Positions 25,440-34,501 of a stretch of DNA of 64,000 bases are shown here, piece by piece (the stretch's first letter is position 1; each line of letters starts with the position of its first letter). The stretch spans positions 1 to 64,000 of the forward strand of contig NZ_VTYQ01000010.1 in NCBI RefSeq assembly GCF_013113835.1. Direction: 5' to 3'. Origin of the DNA: Vibrio sp. RE88. Lineage in GTDB: Bacteria > Pseudomonadota > Gammaproteobacteria > Enterobacterales > Vibrionaceae. The translations under genes and the position numbers were made by a program. The notes beneath the pieces are model-generated. The model worked only from the letters and a program-made list of their open reading frames with translations, had not been told where the DNA came from and made no database searches.

Positions 25440-26408
25440 ATGCATCAGGACGCAACATTCTTTTTCGTACTCTTGTTTTTTGCTGTGGTGTTTATTTCAC
25501 AAGCATTGATTTTGCCTGCAGCGGGGAGCAAGGCTAAGCACAAAGAGTTGTCCGAACGTCTTAAAGAGTCCCAATCGAAGCTCGATGAAGAAGCGTTATC
25601 TCTACTCCAAGAGCATTACCTTAAGAGCTTGACGCCATTGGATAGAAAGTTGGTTCGGTTTGAGGTGTTCTCTTCACTCAAAAAAATGATTGAGCTTTCC
25701 GGTTATGACTGGAGTTTGACACAGACTTTGACAGTGACATCGATCCTATCAGTGTGTGGCTTCTTTATTGTTCTTTTGATAAGCCAACCTGTCTATGTGG
25801 CTTTAGCAGTAGTAGTCGCCATCTGGGCATTTCTTTATTTCTGGCTCAACAAGAAAATATCGGACCGCCTTTCCGCGTTTGAAGGACAGCTACCGGAGGC
25901 ATTAGATATTATGCGGCGTATGTTGCAAGCAGGGCAGCCCGTCACTCAAGCCTTCAGTGAGGTTGGAGAAGAGATGCCAGCTCCAATTGGTGTTGAGTTC
26001 AAAAATACTTTTAATCTTTTGAATTACGGCTATGACATGCGTATGGCGATTATGCAGATGGCAGAACGAACGCCGACCGTTTCCATGCTGGCGTTTTCCA
26101 GTGCAGTGCTGCTGCAAAAGGAGACCGGGGGTAACTTATCTGAGAATCTGGAAAAAGTGTCTAGGGTGTTGAGAGCTCGTTTTAAGTTGCAGCGAAAAAT
26201 TAAGACATTATCAGCAGAAAGCCGTTTATCTGCATGGATTTTGGTACTGTCACCTTTTGTGCTTTTTCTCTTCCTAAGCTTTGTAAACCCTGGTTACGTG
26301 GAACCTCTTTATACCGATCCTAGGGGGATGAAGCTGATCAGTGGTGGTGTCGTTAGCTTATTTATCGGTTCTCTGTGGATACGGAAAATCATTAATTTCG
26401 AGGTGTAG
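25440..26408 (+). CDS. tadB: Inner-membrane platform protein TadB
   Basis: 322 aa. N-terminal membrane segment, a central pair of helices (about 100-140), a T2SSF/GspF domain (about 160-285, LPEALDIMRRMLQAGQPVTQAF) and C-terminal membrane segments. It forms the cytoplasmic-membrane platform with TadC. tadC starts 2 bp after its stop. Confidence 0.94.
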   Translation: MHQDATFFFVLLFFAVVFISQALILPAAGSKAKHKELSERLKESQSKLDEEALSLLQEHYLKSLTPLDRKLVRFEVFSSLKKMIELSGYDWSLTQTLTVTSILSVCGFFIVLLISQPVYVALAVVVAIWAFLYFWLNKKISDRLSAFEGQLPEALDIMRRMLQAGQPVTQAFSEVGEEMPAPIGVEFKNTFNLLNYGYDMRMAIMQMAERTPTVSMLAFSSAVLLQKETGGNLSENLEKVSRVLRARFKLQRKIKTLSAESRLSAWILVLSPFVLFLFLSFVNPGYVEPLYTDPRGMKLISGGVVSLFIGSLWIRKIINFEV

Positions 26409-26410
26409 AC

Positions 26411-27355
26411 ATGGAAACGATTATGGAACAGTTTGCAGTTTACAACCTAGACGAGCAGACAGTCTTTTTGGGCCTAATTCTCTTGGCAACGGTGCTGGTG
26501 GTGTTCACCCTGTCGCTGTTGCTGGTTGGGCCTAAATCGCCTCTAAAATTAAAGCTTGAACAACTCAGGCAGTCTACTCGTTCAGACAAACTGAAAAAAA
26601 GTCGCAGGCTGGATCATACTTTAGAGTCACTGGCTCCTGTGATGAAGCCTTCTAACTCAAAAGAGAGCGAGAGTATACGGCAAAAACTCATGCATGCTGG
26701 CTATCATGATGCGAATGCATTGACGGTTTTCTATGCGTTTAAAGGCATGACAGTCGCGGTCGGTTTAGGGTTAGCGGCAGGCTTTTACTTTCTTACCCCA
26801 GACATGGCGATGCTGAATTTAGTCATGGTAGCGAGTGTTGGGGGTGGGCTTTATGTGCCCAATATACTGCTCGGACATTTGGTCAAAAAGCGTCAATCAA
26901 GAATTCGTGGTGGTATCCCGGATGCATTAGATTTAATGGTGGTGTGTACGGAGTCGGGGTTGGGATTTAATTCAGCACTTCGCCGCGTCGCTGACGAGGT
27001 TGCAATCTCTCATCCAGATTTTGCTGATGAGCTGGATACCGTATGTGTCAAAATTAATGCAGGTGTGGAAATGTCAGACGCATTCAATGACTTGATTGAG
27101 CGTACTGGGCTTATTGAGATTGCGGGTCTGGTCACCATGCTGGCACATGCCTCGCGCATTGGTGGTAGTTTGGCACAAACATTACGTGAATATACCGATG
27201 ATTATCGGGACAAGAGAAATCAAGAAGTCGAAGAAATAGCAGCGAAGATACCGACTAAAATGATCTTTCCTCTGCTGCTCTTTATCTGGCCGTGCTTTTT
27301 CATTGTCGCAATTGGCCCTTCTATGCTGCTATTCACATCGACCCTAGGAAACTAA
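26411..27355 (+). CDS. tadC: Inner-membrane platform protein TadC
   Basis: 314 aa with the T2SSF fold (GIPDALDLMVVCTESGLGFNSAL at about 170-192) and several membrane segments. It is the partner of TadB. Tightly packed between tadB and tadD (13-bp gap). Confidence 0.94.
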   Translation: METIMEQFAVYNLDEQTVFLGLILLATVLVVFTLSLLLVGPKSPLKLKLEQLRQSTRSDKLKKSRRLDHTLESLAPVMKPSNSKESESIRQKLMHAGYHDANALTVFYAFKGMTVAVGLGLAAGFYFLTPDMAMLNLVMVASVGGGLYVPNILLGHLVKKRQSRIRGGIPDALDLMVVCTESGLGFNSALRRVADEVAISHPDFADELDTVCVKINAGVEMSDAFNDLIERTGLIEIAGLVTMLAHASRIGGSLAQTLREYTDDYRDKRNQEVEEIAAKIPTKMIFPLLLFIWPCFFIVAIGPSMLLFTSTLGN

Positions 27356-27368
27356 AAGGAGTGGGGCA

Positions 27369-28385
27369 ATGAAAGGATTTCATCTGATAGTGCTCACCCT
27401 ATCTGGAGTGCTGCTGACGGCTTGTGCATCGAATGAGCCGAGTATTGATACGTCGCTTTATGAAGGTAAACCCATTGACTCTTTGACTTCAGACGAGCCA
27501 CCGAAAACAGAAAAAGAAGCCATTACTCGGGGCGATGATGCTCTGAATGCTGGCAATGTTGATTTGGCCTTGTATGAATACATTCGCTCGTTGGCATTTG
27601 AAAATGGCCAATTTCACGATCGTTCGTTGTACAACATTGGTCGAATTCACCAATCTCGCAACAATTTACCGATGGCGCAAAAAGCGTATCAGCTGGCGCT
27701 AAAAGAAAATCCGAATAATGTGAAGGTGCTTGAACAGATCGGTGCCATTTACAGCCGCTCGGGCGATGTGGAATCTGGTGGTAGTTATTTCCTCAAAGCG
27801 ATTAATGCCGACCAAATTCGATTGGGGAGCAAAAAAACACTCAGCGAGGAAGATTTAGCGACTTCGAAAGAGATAGCTATGTTGAAAACAGATAACTATT
27901 CTCCAGAGTTTGCCTACATGGGGCTAGGAGTCATTGCCGATATTGATACTGATCATAAGCGAGCTCAGGCGTTCTATAAAAAAGCGCTAAGTATCAAACC
28001 CAATTCGGTAAAAACCTTAACCAACGTAGGCTACTCATTTTATATGGAAGGAGATTACCGCAAAGCACAGAGGTTTACTTTAGAGGCTCTGGATAAAGAT
28101 CCGACCAATGATAAAGCGTTGAATAACCTTGCTCTGATTTACTTAGGCAAAGGCGAAATTACCCGAGCGATCAACGTTTTTTCACAGCATATGGGTAAGC
28201 CGGAAGCGTTGAACAATGTCGGGTATTTTTTAATCCTACAAGGCAAGCCAGACAAGGCGATCCCATACTTGCAGCAAGCTATCGACACAAAAACGTCTTA
28301 CTATAAAGTCGCCAACGAAAATCTAGAACGCGCGTTAGCTATGGTGCGGGAAGAAAAAACCAAAACTGCTGCGGTAGCGGAATAA
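27369..28385 (+). CDS. tadD: TPR lipoprotein TadD
   Basis: 338 aa. Signal sequence with lipobox LTAC (Cys19), followed by several tetratricopeptide repeats (about 50-320). TadD-type lipoproteins support secretin assembly. It is the last Tad gene here; a terminator follows at once, so tadE, tadF and tadG are not in this operon. Confidence 0.9.
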   Translation: MKGFHLIVLTLSGVLLTACASNEPSIDTSLYEGKPIDSLTSDEPPKTEKEAITRGDDALNAGNVDLALYEYIRSLAFENGQFHDRSLYNIGRIHQSRNNLPMAQKAYQLALKENPNNVKVLEQIGAIYSRSGDVESGGSYFLKAINADQIRLGSKKTLSEEDLATSKEIAMLKTDNYSPEFAYMGLGVIADIDTDHKRAQAFYKKALSIKPNSVKTLTNVGYSFYMEGDYRKAQRFTLEALDKDPTNDKALNNLALIYLGKGEITRAINVFSQHMGKPEALNNVGYFLILQGKPDKAIPYLQQAIDTKTSYYKVANENLERALAMVREEKTKTAAVAE

Positions 28386-28414
28386 AAAAGGGAGAGCCAA
28401 TGCTCTCCCTTTTT
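28384..28414. terminator. Bidirectional terminator, tadD and chrA
   Basis: Stem GGGAGAGC (28390-28397) / GCTCTCCC (28402-28409), CAAT loop, with six A before and five T after, so it works for both converging genes. Confidence 0.9.
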
Positions 28415-28428
28415 GTCTCTCAGTGATA

Positions 28429-29607
28429 TCAGTTGAGATAGCCACCTGCGATACCTGCGGCCATAAAGAATATCACCATCCAGACAATAGGCAGTTTGAG
28501 CTGTTTAAGCAGATAGAAGCCCACCAAAACAAAAGAGATATCAATTGGGCTCATGACCGCGCTGGTAAATACGGGCTGATAAAGTGCAGCTACCAAGAGG
28601 CCAACAACGGCTGCATTCACGCCGTTTACGGCGCCAGACACTTTGGGCATTTTAGCCAGCGACTGCCAATTTTTCAGTACCCCTAAAAGTAGTAAGAACC
28701 CCGGCAAAAAGACACCCATAGTAGCAATCAGTGCGCCGGCGATTGGTGCTTGAGGTAGTAACTCATAACCAATGTAAGTGGCAAAGGTAAACATCGGCCC
28801 AGGCACGGCCTGAGCGGCGGCATATCCTGTTAGGAAAGCGTCTTGGCTAAGTTGGTCACCGACAATATTTTGCAGTAATGGCAGGACCACATGGCCGCCA
28901 CCGAATACTAGGCTACCTGCTTGGAAAAAGTCATTGAATAGTCCCAGAGCGGGCACACTGGAAGCGACAAAAGGCAAGCCCACAATAAGAACAACGAAGA
29001 GAGCCAAGGGGAGAATTGAAGGCTCAAAGCGTGTCTGGACAGACTCTTCCTGATTACCCAAATACTTCATGCCGATAAGTGCTGCGATAACTAAAACTAG
29101 CATTTGGGTCGCGATACCGGGAAGAACTAACAGTGAAATTGCGGTTAATAAACAAAGCGATACTGAGAGTTTTTCCTTGCAGAAGTTTTTGTACATTCCC
29201 CAAGTGGCGTCTGCAACCACAACAACGGCCAACAGTTTCAAACCGTGGACAATATTCTGAAACAGAGAGGTTTCTGTCAGTTGGCTACTAAGTACCGCCA
29301 GCGCCAGCATGATAAGAACGGAAGGCAGGGTAAAGCCCAAAAATGCCATACAGGCACCCGGTAAACCGCCACGTCTGTAACCGAGAGCAAAACCTACCTG
29401 ACTTGAACCAGGGCCTGGGAGGAACTGACTCAATGCGACAATCTGAGCGTACTCCTTATCATCAAGCCATTTGAGCTTTTCAACAAAGGTATTGCGAAAG
29501 TAGCCGATATGGGCTGCTGGGCCGCCGAAGCTTATCCAACCAAGCCAAAAAAAGGTTTTAAAAATAGACAACATGGTCTGGTAACTCTTAGAACAAATAC
29601 TGCGCAT
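28429..29607 (-). CDS. chrA: Chromate transporter family protein ChrA
   Basis: 392 aa, two homologous halves of about six membrane segments each, with the CHR-family motifs FGGPAAHIGYFR (about 27-38), FLPGPGSSQ and, in the second half, FGGGHVVLPLL and AVPGPMFTFATY. Characterised members export chromate by proton exchange; many have unknown anion substrates. It is divergent from a LysR gene across 71 bp, the usual setting for a LysR-controlled transporter. Confidence 0.9.
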   Translation of the reverse strand: MRSICSKSYQTMLSIFKTFFWLGWISFGGPAAHIGYFRNTFVEKLKWLDDKEYAQIVALSQFLPGPGSSQVGFALGYRRGGLPGACMAFLGFTLPSVLIMLALAVLSSQLTETSLFQNIVHGLKLLAVVVVADATWGMYKNFCKEKLSVSLCLLTAISLLVLPGIATQMLVLVIAALIGMKYLGNQEESVQTRFEPSILPLALFVVLIVGLPFVASSVPALGLFNDFFQAGSLVFGGGHVVLPLLQNIVGDQLSQDAFLTGYAAAQAVPGPMFTFATYIGYELLPQAPIAGALIATMGVFLPGFLLLLGVLKNWQSLAKMPKVSGAVNGVNAAVVGLLVAALYQPVFTSAVMSPIDISFVLVGFYLLKQLKLPIVWMVIFFMAAGIAGGYLN

Positions 29608-29678
29608 ACTTTAAGAAATGTACTAAAATGATTCAAATTAATGGTTTTAATATGATGTATGAATAATATGGGATTGCC

Positions 29679-30587
29679 GTGAAAGAGTTTAACTGGAAAG
29701 GGATCGACCTCAATTTACTTGTGGCGTTTCAGGCTTTGTACAATACCCAAAGCGTTAGCCTTGCAGCGCAGCAGTGTTATGTGAGTCAGTCTGCTATGAG
29801 CCATACCTTGCAGCGTCTTCGAGCATTGTTTGATGACCCTTTATTTGAACGTATTGGCACACGCATGGAACCGACACTGCGCTCTCATGATATGGCTCCG
29901 GTAGTTCATAATTTGTTGGCAAGCATTAAAAATGATCTGCTGACAAAGCAGCATTTTGTTCCACAAGAGTACAGCGGTGCGTGGAAAATTGGTCTGACGG
30001 ATTATGCCGAACAGTTGTTTGCTGCACCGCTTTATGATGCGATTAAGCGTCATTCCCCTCTCTCTCAAATTAGTTTTTACAACGTTAATCGCAGTAATTA
30101 CCAAGACATCGCTGACAGTGAACACCTCGATATGGTTATTGGCAGTATTACCAATCATGGCAGTCGGTATTTGTCACAACGCTTATATACGGAGCAGCAC
30201 CTCTGTTTATACGATCCTCAATGTTTCGAAGTAGAGCTGCCGATGACGCTGGAGCAATTTGTGTCAGTCGAGCATGCCTTAGTCAGTCCCGATGGCAACT
30301 TGCAAACCCAAGTTGATGAGCGATTGGCAAAGCTAGGGCTTCAGCGCCGTGTTGGGGTCGCCTCTCGCAACTTCTTAACCATCAGGCGGTTGCTGATTGG
30401 TCGGAAGCTGATATGTATTGTCCCGAAGCGTTTTGCTGAGATGGAGATGTATAGTCACAGTCTACAAGCGGTCGAACCTCCCATTGAAGTGCCGGACTTT
30501 GAAATTAAAATGTTGTTTCTAAAAGCGCTCAATAGTGACGAAAAGAATACCTGGGTTCGACATGTTGTTGCCGAAACCATTTGTTAG
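29679..30587 (+). CDS. LysR-family regulator beside chrA
   Basis: 302 aa starting with GTG 29679. Winged helix at about 8-67 (LNLLVAFQALYNTQSVSLAAQQ, AMSHTLQRLRALFDDPLF) followed by a substrate-binding domain. The sequence type is NodD/LeuO-like rather than GcvA-like. It is divergent from chrA and probably controls it. Its TAG stop overlaps the stop of the converging PAP2 gene in TTAG. Confidence 0.88.
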   Translation: MKEFNWKGIDLNLLVAFQALYNTQSVSLAAQQCYVSQSAMSHTLQRLRALFDDPLFERIGTRMEPTLRSHDMAPVVHNLLASIKNDLLTKQHFVPQEYSGAWKIGLTDYAEQLFAAPLYDAIKRHSPLSQISFYNVNRSNYQDIADSEHLDMVIGSITNHGSRYLSQRLYTEQHLCLYDPQCFEVELPMTLEQFVSVEHALVSPDGNLQTQVDERLAKLGLQRRVGVASRNFLTIRRLLIGRKLICIVPKRFAEMEMYSHSLQAVEPPIEVPDFEIKMLFLKALNSDEKNTWVRHVVAETIC

Positions 30588-31666
30588 GGAAGGTGGGAGG
30601 ATTTGAATGTGTGGAGTGCGCTGACTGATTTCCAAATCACTAGTGTGAGAATAGCACTCAGATAACCGTCAATGGCATAGTGCCAAGCGAGATGGACCGA
30701 ACCAATCTGTATGGCCAAAACATAACCCCACATCAAATAACCTAACTTCTTGTGCAATTTTTGGAATGCGAGTGCCATTGTTACTGCGACTGAAACATGC
30801 ATGCTCGGCATGGCTGATATACCACCGCCAATACCAGAGTTCTGGTTTGAATACATTTGCCATAGCATTTCCTGAACATCCAAGGCCCAAAGAGGAAACC
30901 AGTGGTTGTCGACCAATATTTGGCTCTGTGTTTCCAGCCGCTCGATTAAAGGTAAATAGTATTGATGCTCTGGGTTGAGTAAGTGCATGTAACACGGGCC
31001 CGCGGATGACATCAGTACTGCTGCAACACCGCCTATTAACAACCAACTAGTAAGAAACGTAATAAGAAACTGGTCTCTCAATTTTTCGAGGTCACGGCGA
31101 ATGATGAAAAACAGCACGCTCCCCCACATTAGAAGAAACCATAAGTGGTATAAAAAATTAATCACGCTACTCGCTAACGCATTGCTAAACACTTGATGCG
31201 TGATTTGCCACGGTGAAACGCCGAAATGTAGCCATTTGTCCAGCTGGTAAAAAAGCTCATCAAACTGAAATGGATTGAGTTCAGGGATCAAGGGTTTTAG
31301 AAACGTGTAGCTGGAAAAGGTCAGGTTCAGTGCCAATACAAGTAACGCAAAGCTAATGGCTTTCGACAAAGGTTGAAAAAATGAACGAATCGCTCTGAAA
31401 AAGTAAAGTGTGGGGTGAGGTTTTCGATGGTAAAGCAAATACACATAGTAGACGCAGCTCCACACTAGAAACGTGACATAACAGACTTGGACTAGCGTCG
31501 CCAAGTAGATGATAGGATCAAATTCAAATCTTGGGTCATCCAGATAAAGTAGTGATAAAACATACAAACAAAGAGTGGTCGCAAACACATACCCATAAAG
31601 CACCCGATCCCGGTACAGGTCTGATTGTATCTGTTGCCACTGAGTGATTGCCTGTGCTTTGTCCAC
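30584..31666 (-). CDS. PAP2/Aur1-type membrane phosphatase
   Basis: 360 aa, about seven to eight membrane segments. The phosphatase motifs are PSMH (287-290) and HLAWHYAIDG (H325, H329, D333), as in the PAP2 branch related to inositolphosphotransferase Aur1. The N-terminal third is extra membrane sequence. The substrate is probably a lipid phosphate or phospholipid head group; this cannot be read from the sequence. It converges on the LysR gene with a 4-nt overlap. Confidence 0.82.
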   Translation of the reverse strand: MDKAQAITQWQQIQSDLYRDRVLYGYVFATTLCLYVLSLLYLDDPRFEFDPIIYLATLVQVCYVTFLVWSCVYYVYLLYHRKPHPTLYFFRAIRSFFQPLSKAISFALLVLALNLTFSSYTFLKPLIPELNPFQFDELFYQLDKWLHFGVSPWQITHQVFSNALASSVINFLYHLWFLLMWGSVLFFIIRRDLEKLRDQFLITFLTSWLLIGGVAAVLMSSAGPCYMHLLNPEHQYYLPLIERLETQSQILVDNHWFPLWALDVQEMLWQMYSNQNSGIGGGISAMPSMHVSVAVTMALAFQKLHKKLGYLMWGYVLAIQIGSVHLAWHYAIDGYLSAILTLVIWKSVSALHTFKSSHLP

Positions 31667-31744
31667 TGCTGCCTATATCTATGATACGAATGAGCCTGAC
31701 TTTAAGTGTAGAGCAACTTGTGGGGCTTCGAAGCGGCAGCGCAG

Positions 31745-32746
31745 CTACTTATGACTCACCACCAGTGGCCGTTTGCCATCACAGGCGCCCTTCTCTAATT
31801 GATTAAGCGGGTTGGCGTCTTTCCAGCCCCAGCGATGATCTTCTCGGCTGAGCTTACGATACTGAGTCGGTGTGACCTCCATACATCGACGGAAGGTGTC
31901 GTAAAAGCGGCTGATGGAGTTAAATCCTACCGTAAGGGAAATGTCGAGTATGGTTCGCTCCGTGTCACTCAGCAGCGCTCGGGCATGATTAATTCGCATC
32001 GCAGTAATGTACTGCTTGATGGTCATTTGCATGGTGCGCTGAAAAATAGTCATGGCGTAATTGGCGTGCAGCCCCGCGTAGTCAGCGACCTTTTGTGCTG
32101 TAAGTGGAGTGTTGTGGTGGGTCGCGATGTACTCCAGCATCTGGCTGACATAAAACTGCGAGTGCTTTGAAGTATTGCTCTTCGCGGCTTTATCTGTGCG
32201 ACCTGTTGAAAGTTGCTGCCAACCATCGAGACAGACGCGTTTAAGCATCAATCCAATCTCATCAGTGACTAACTGCTGGCGGTTTTCCGATGGGTGTTGG
32301 CTCTCTTCTGCCCAGCGAGCTATTTCAAATTCGCTGATTAAATTACAGGACTCAGATTGCAGCACTGCGCCATGGGTAAGCTGGCTCACCAGCTCACGAT
32401 TGAGTGGCCACGACATAAAGTGATGAATTGGGATATTGATGATGCCCATGTTGTGGCTGGCGCCGGGATCAGTGAGGCGATGCGGCACCGAAGCCCAAAA
32501 AAGACCAATACTGCCATTTTTGAGGTGAATTGGGCTGCCATTCATCATGTACTCTACGTCGTCACCAAACGGGATATTGACCTCAATTTGCCCATGCCAG
32601 TGGTAACCGGGCATGGCGTGGGGCGCGCGTATTTCCACATCAATTTTTTCGTAAGAGGAATAGAGTGACAGTGGGCTGACAGAGACACATTCTGAAGAGT
32701 ACTGCTCTTGAGCAGTCACAGAGAGTTGGTCGTTAGGCGAGGGCAT
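31745..32746 (-). CDS. melR: Melibiose regulator MelR, AraC family
   Basis: 333 aa. N-terminal cupin sensor domain (about 35-150, GYHWHGQIEVNIPFGDDVEY) and C-terminal AraC helix-turn-helix pair (about 205-300). It resembles E. coli MelR (302 aa) and is longer at both ends. In E. coli MelR activates melAB with melibiose. It lies divergent to melA, as in E. coli. Confidence 0.9.
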   Translation of the reverse strand: MPSPNDQLSVTAQEQYSSECVSVSPLSLYSSYEKIDVEIRAPHAMPGYHWHGQIEVNIPFGDDVEYMMNGSPIHLKNGSIGLFWASVPHRLTDPGASHNMGIINIPIHHFMSWPLNRELVSQLTHGAVLQSESCNLISEFEIARWAEESQHPSENRQQLVTDEIGLMLKRVCLDGWQQLSTGRTDKAAKSNTSKHSQFYVSQMLEYIATHHNTPLTAQKVADYAGLHANYAMTIFQRTMQMTIKQYITAMRINHARALLSDTERTILDISLTVGFNSISRFYDTFRRCMEVTPTQYRKLSREDHRWGWKDANPLNQLEKGACDGKRPLVVSHK

Positions 32747-33072
32747 GTCGGCTCCTTACGAAATGGTAGTCACAGGGTTGTAACAGACCTTTGTTTGGTA
32801 AAAAGAGAGGTAGTTCAAAAGCTGAATAAGTCGCTCATTTTGTGGGTGAGAACGTAACACAGCTAACATTTTGCCGTTATTGGCGGTGGTTTTTCGATTT
32901 GAGTGCTCAATCAATCCTGAATATTGCTTAAAGACTCCTAAAAACTCCTTTTTTGTTAACCGAGACATTAAATCTTAGTAAATGAGAGAGTGATGAGTTG
33001 AACCGAGACGACTTAATCATAATCAAGTCAGTAATGTGGATGCATGACCTAGACCTATCAATAAAGGATCAC
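32747..33072. promoter_or_regulatory. melR-melA divergent control region
   Basis: 326 bp that should carry the melR and melA promoters. I could not define MelR boxes with confidence. A 70-codon minus-strand frame at 32756-32968 runs through it but lacks recognisable features. Confidence 0.5.
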
Positions 33073-34431
33073 ATGAGCATGAACAGTCCAAAAATTACGT
33101 TTATCGGTGCCGGCTCGACCATCTTTGTTAAAAACATTCTTGGTGATGTATTTCATAAGCCTGCATTAAAAAATGCGCATGTAGCGCTAATGGATATTGA
33201 CCAGATTCGTCTTGAAGAGTCGCATCTCGTCGTCAGTAAGCTGATGAATTCTGCAGGAGCCACGGGCACCATCTCTTGCCACCTTGATCAGAAAGAAGCG
33301 TTGCAGGACGCCGATTTTGTTGTCATCGCATTTCAGATTGGGGGTTATGAGCCTTGCACCGTGACCGACTTCGACGTGTGCAAGCGCCATGGGTTGGAGC
33401 AGACTATTGCTGATACCTTAGGCCCTGGCGGCATTATGCGTTCGTTACGCACCATTCCACACCTGTGGAGCGTGTGTGAAGACATGAAACAAGTCTGCCC
33501 GGATGCCACCATGCTGAACTACGTGAACCCAATGGCGATGAATACCTGGGCCATGTATGAAAAGTACCCAGAGATTAAACAGGTTGGCTTGTGTCACTCC
33601 GTGCAGGGGACGGCGGAAGAGCTAGCACGTGATCTGGATTTGGATTACGCCGACTTGCGTTATACCTGTGCGGGCATCAACCATATGGCCTACTACCTGA
33701 CGTTGGAAAAGAAGGACGAGCAAGGCAATTACGTTGATATCTATCCAGATCTGCTGCAAGCATTTGAACGTGGCGAGGCGCCTAAACCGGGTTTGCATCA
33801 CGATGGTCGCTGTACCAATTTAGTGCGCTACGAAATGTTCAAGAAGCTGGGCTACTTTGTCACGGAATCTTCGGAGCATTTTGCGGAATACACGCCTTAC
33901 TTTATCAAGCCAAATCGGCCCGATCTGATTGAGCGCTATAAAGTGCCAATTGACGAGTACCCAAAACGTTGTGTTGAGCAGATTGCTGCTTGGAAGCAAG
34001 ATTTAGAAGACTACAAGCAAGCTGACCAAATCACAGTAAAAGAATCTCAGGAGTACGCCAGTACGATCATGAACTCGATCTGGACGGGCGCACCGAGTGT
34101 TATCTACGGCAACGTTAAGAATGAAGGTTTGATCGACAACCTACCGCAGGGCTGCTGCGTTGAAGTTGCTTGTCTGGTTGACGCCAATGGCATTCAGCCA
34201 ACCAAAGCAGGACGCTTGCCGAGCCATTTAGCGGCATTGATGCAGACTAACGTTAATGTTCAAACCCTGCTCACTGAAGCCATCCTGACAGAAAACCGTG
34301 AGCGCATTTACCACGCTGCGATGTTGGATCCACATACCGCGGCTGTTCTCGGCATCGATGAAATCTACGCGTTGGTGGATGACTTAATCGAAGCACATCA
34401 GGGATGGCTTCCTGAATGGGTTTATCAATAA
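33073..34431 (+). CDS. melA: Alpha-galactosidase MelA, GH4
   Basis: Hydrolyses melibiose and other alpha-galactosides in the cytoplasm by the NAD- and Mn-dependent GH4 redox mechanism. 452 aa (E. coli 451). NAD fold ITFIGAGSTIF (8-18); metal ligands C174 in GLCHSVQG and H204 in GINHMAYY. The start at ATG 33073 is chosen for its AAAGGA ribosome site and match to the family N-terminus; an upstream in-frame start at 32998 adds 25 unconserved residues. melB follows. Confidence 0.96.
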   Translation: MSMNSPKITFIGAGSTIFVKNILGDVFHKPALKNAHVALMDIDQIRLEESHLVVSKLMNSAGATGTISCHLDQKEALQDADFVVIAFQIGGYEPCTVTDFDVCKRHGLEQTIADTLGPGGIMRSLRTIPHLWSVCEDMKQVCPDATMLNYVNPMAMNTWAMYEKYPEIKQVGLCHSVQGTAEELARDLDLDYADLRYTCAGINHMAYYLTLEKKDEQGNYVDIYPDLLQAFERGEAPKPGLHHDGRCTNLVRYEMFKKLGYFVTESSEHFAEYTPYFIKPNRPDLIERYKVPIDEYPKRCVEQIAAWKQDLEDYKQADQITVKESQEYASTIMNSIWTGAPSVIYGNVKNEGLIDNLPQGCCVEVACLVDANGIQPTKAGRLPSHLAALMQTNVNVQTLLTEAILTENRERIYHAAMLDPHTAAVLGIDEIYALVDDLIEAHQGWLPEWVYQ

Positions 34432-34467
34432 AAACAATAATATCCCTTTCAATAACGTGAATCATAT

Positions 34468-34489
34468 ACGCTCCCAGTGATGGGAGCGT
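34468..34489 (+). other. Intercistronic hairpin melA-melB
   Basis: Perfect 9-bp stem ACGCTCCCA / TGGGAGCGT with a GTGA loop, without a T-run, ending just before the melB ribosome site (AAGGAG). It probably shields melA mRNA or tunes melB expression. Confidence 0.6.
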
Positions 34490-34501
34490 TAAGGAGCAAA
34501 C

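Noticed and set aside
32847..32861. GTGAGAACGTAACAC in the melR-melA gap as a GalR operator
   Set aside because: One base shorter than the consensus and lacking the AAnCGnTT core.
32756..32968. 70-codon minus-strand frame between melR and melA
   Set aside because: It fills the divergent promoter region, has no signal or domain and would separate melR from its regulatory DNA; likely chance.
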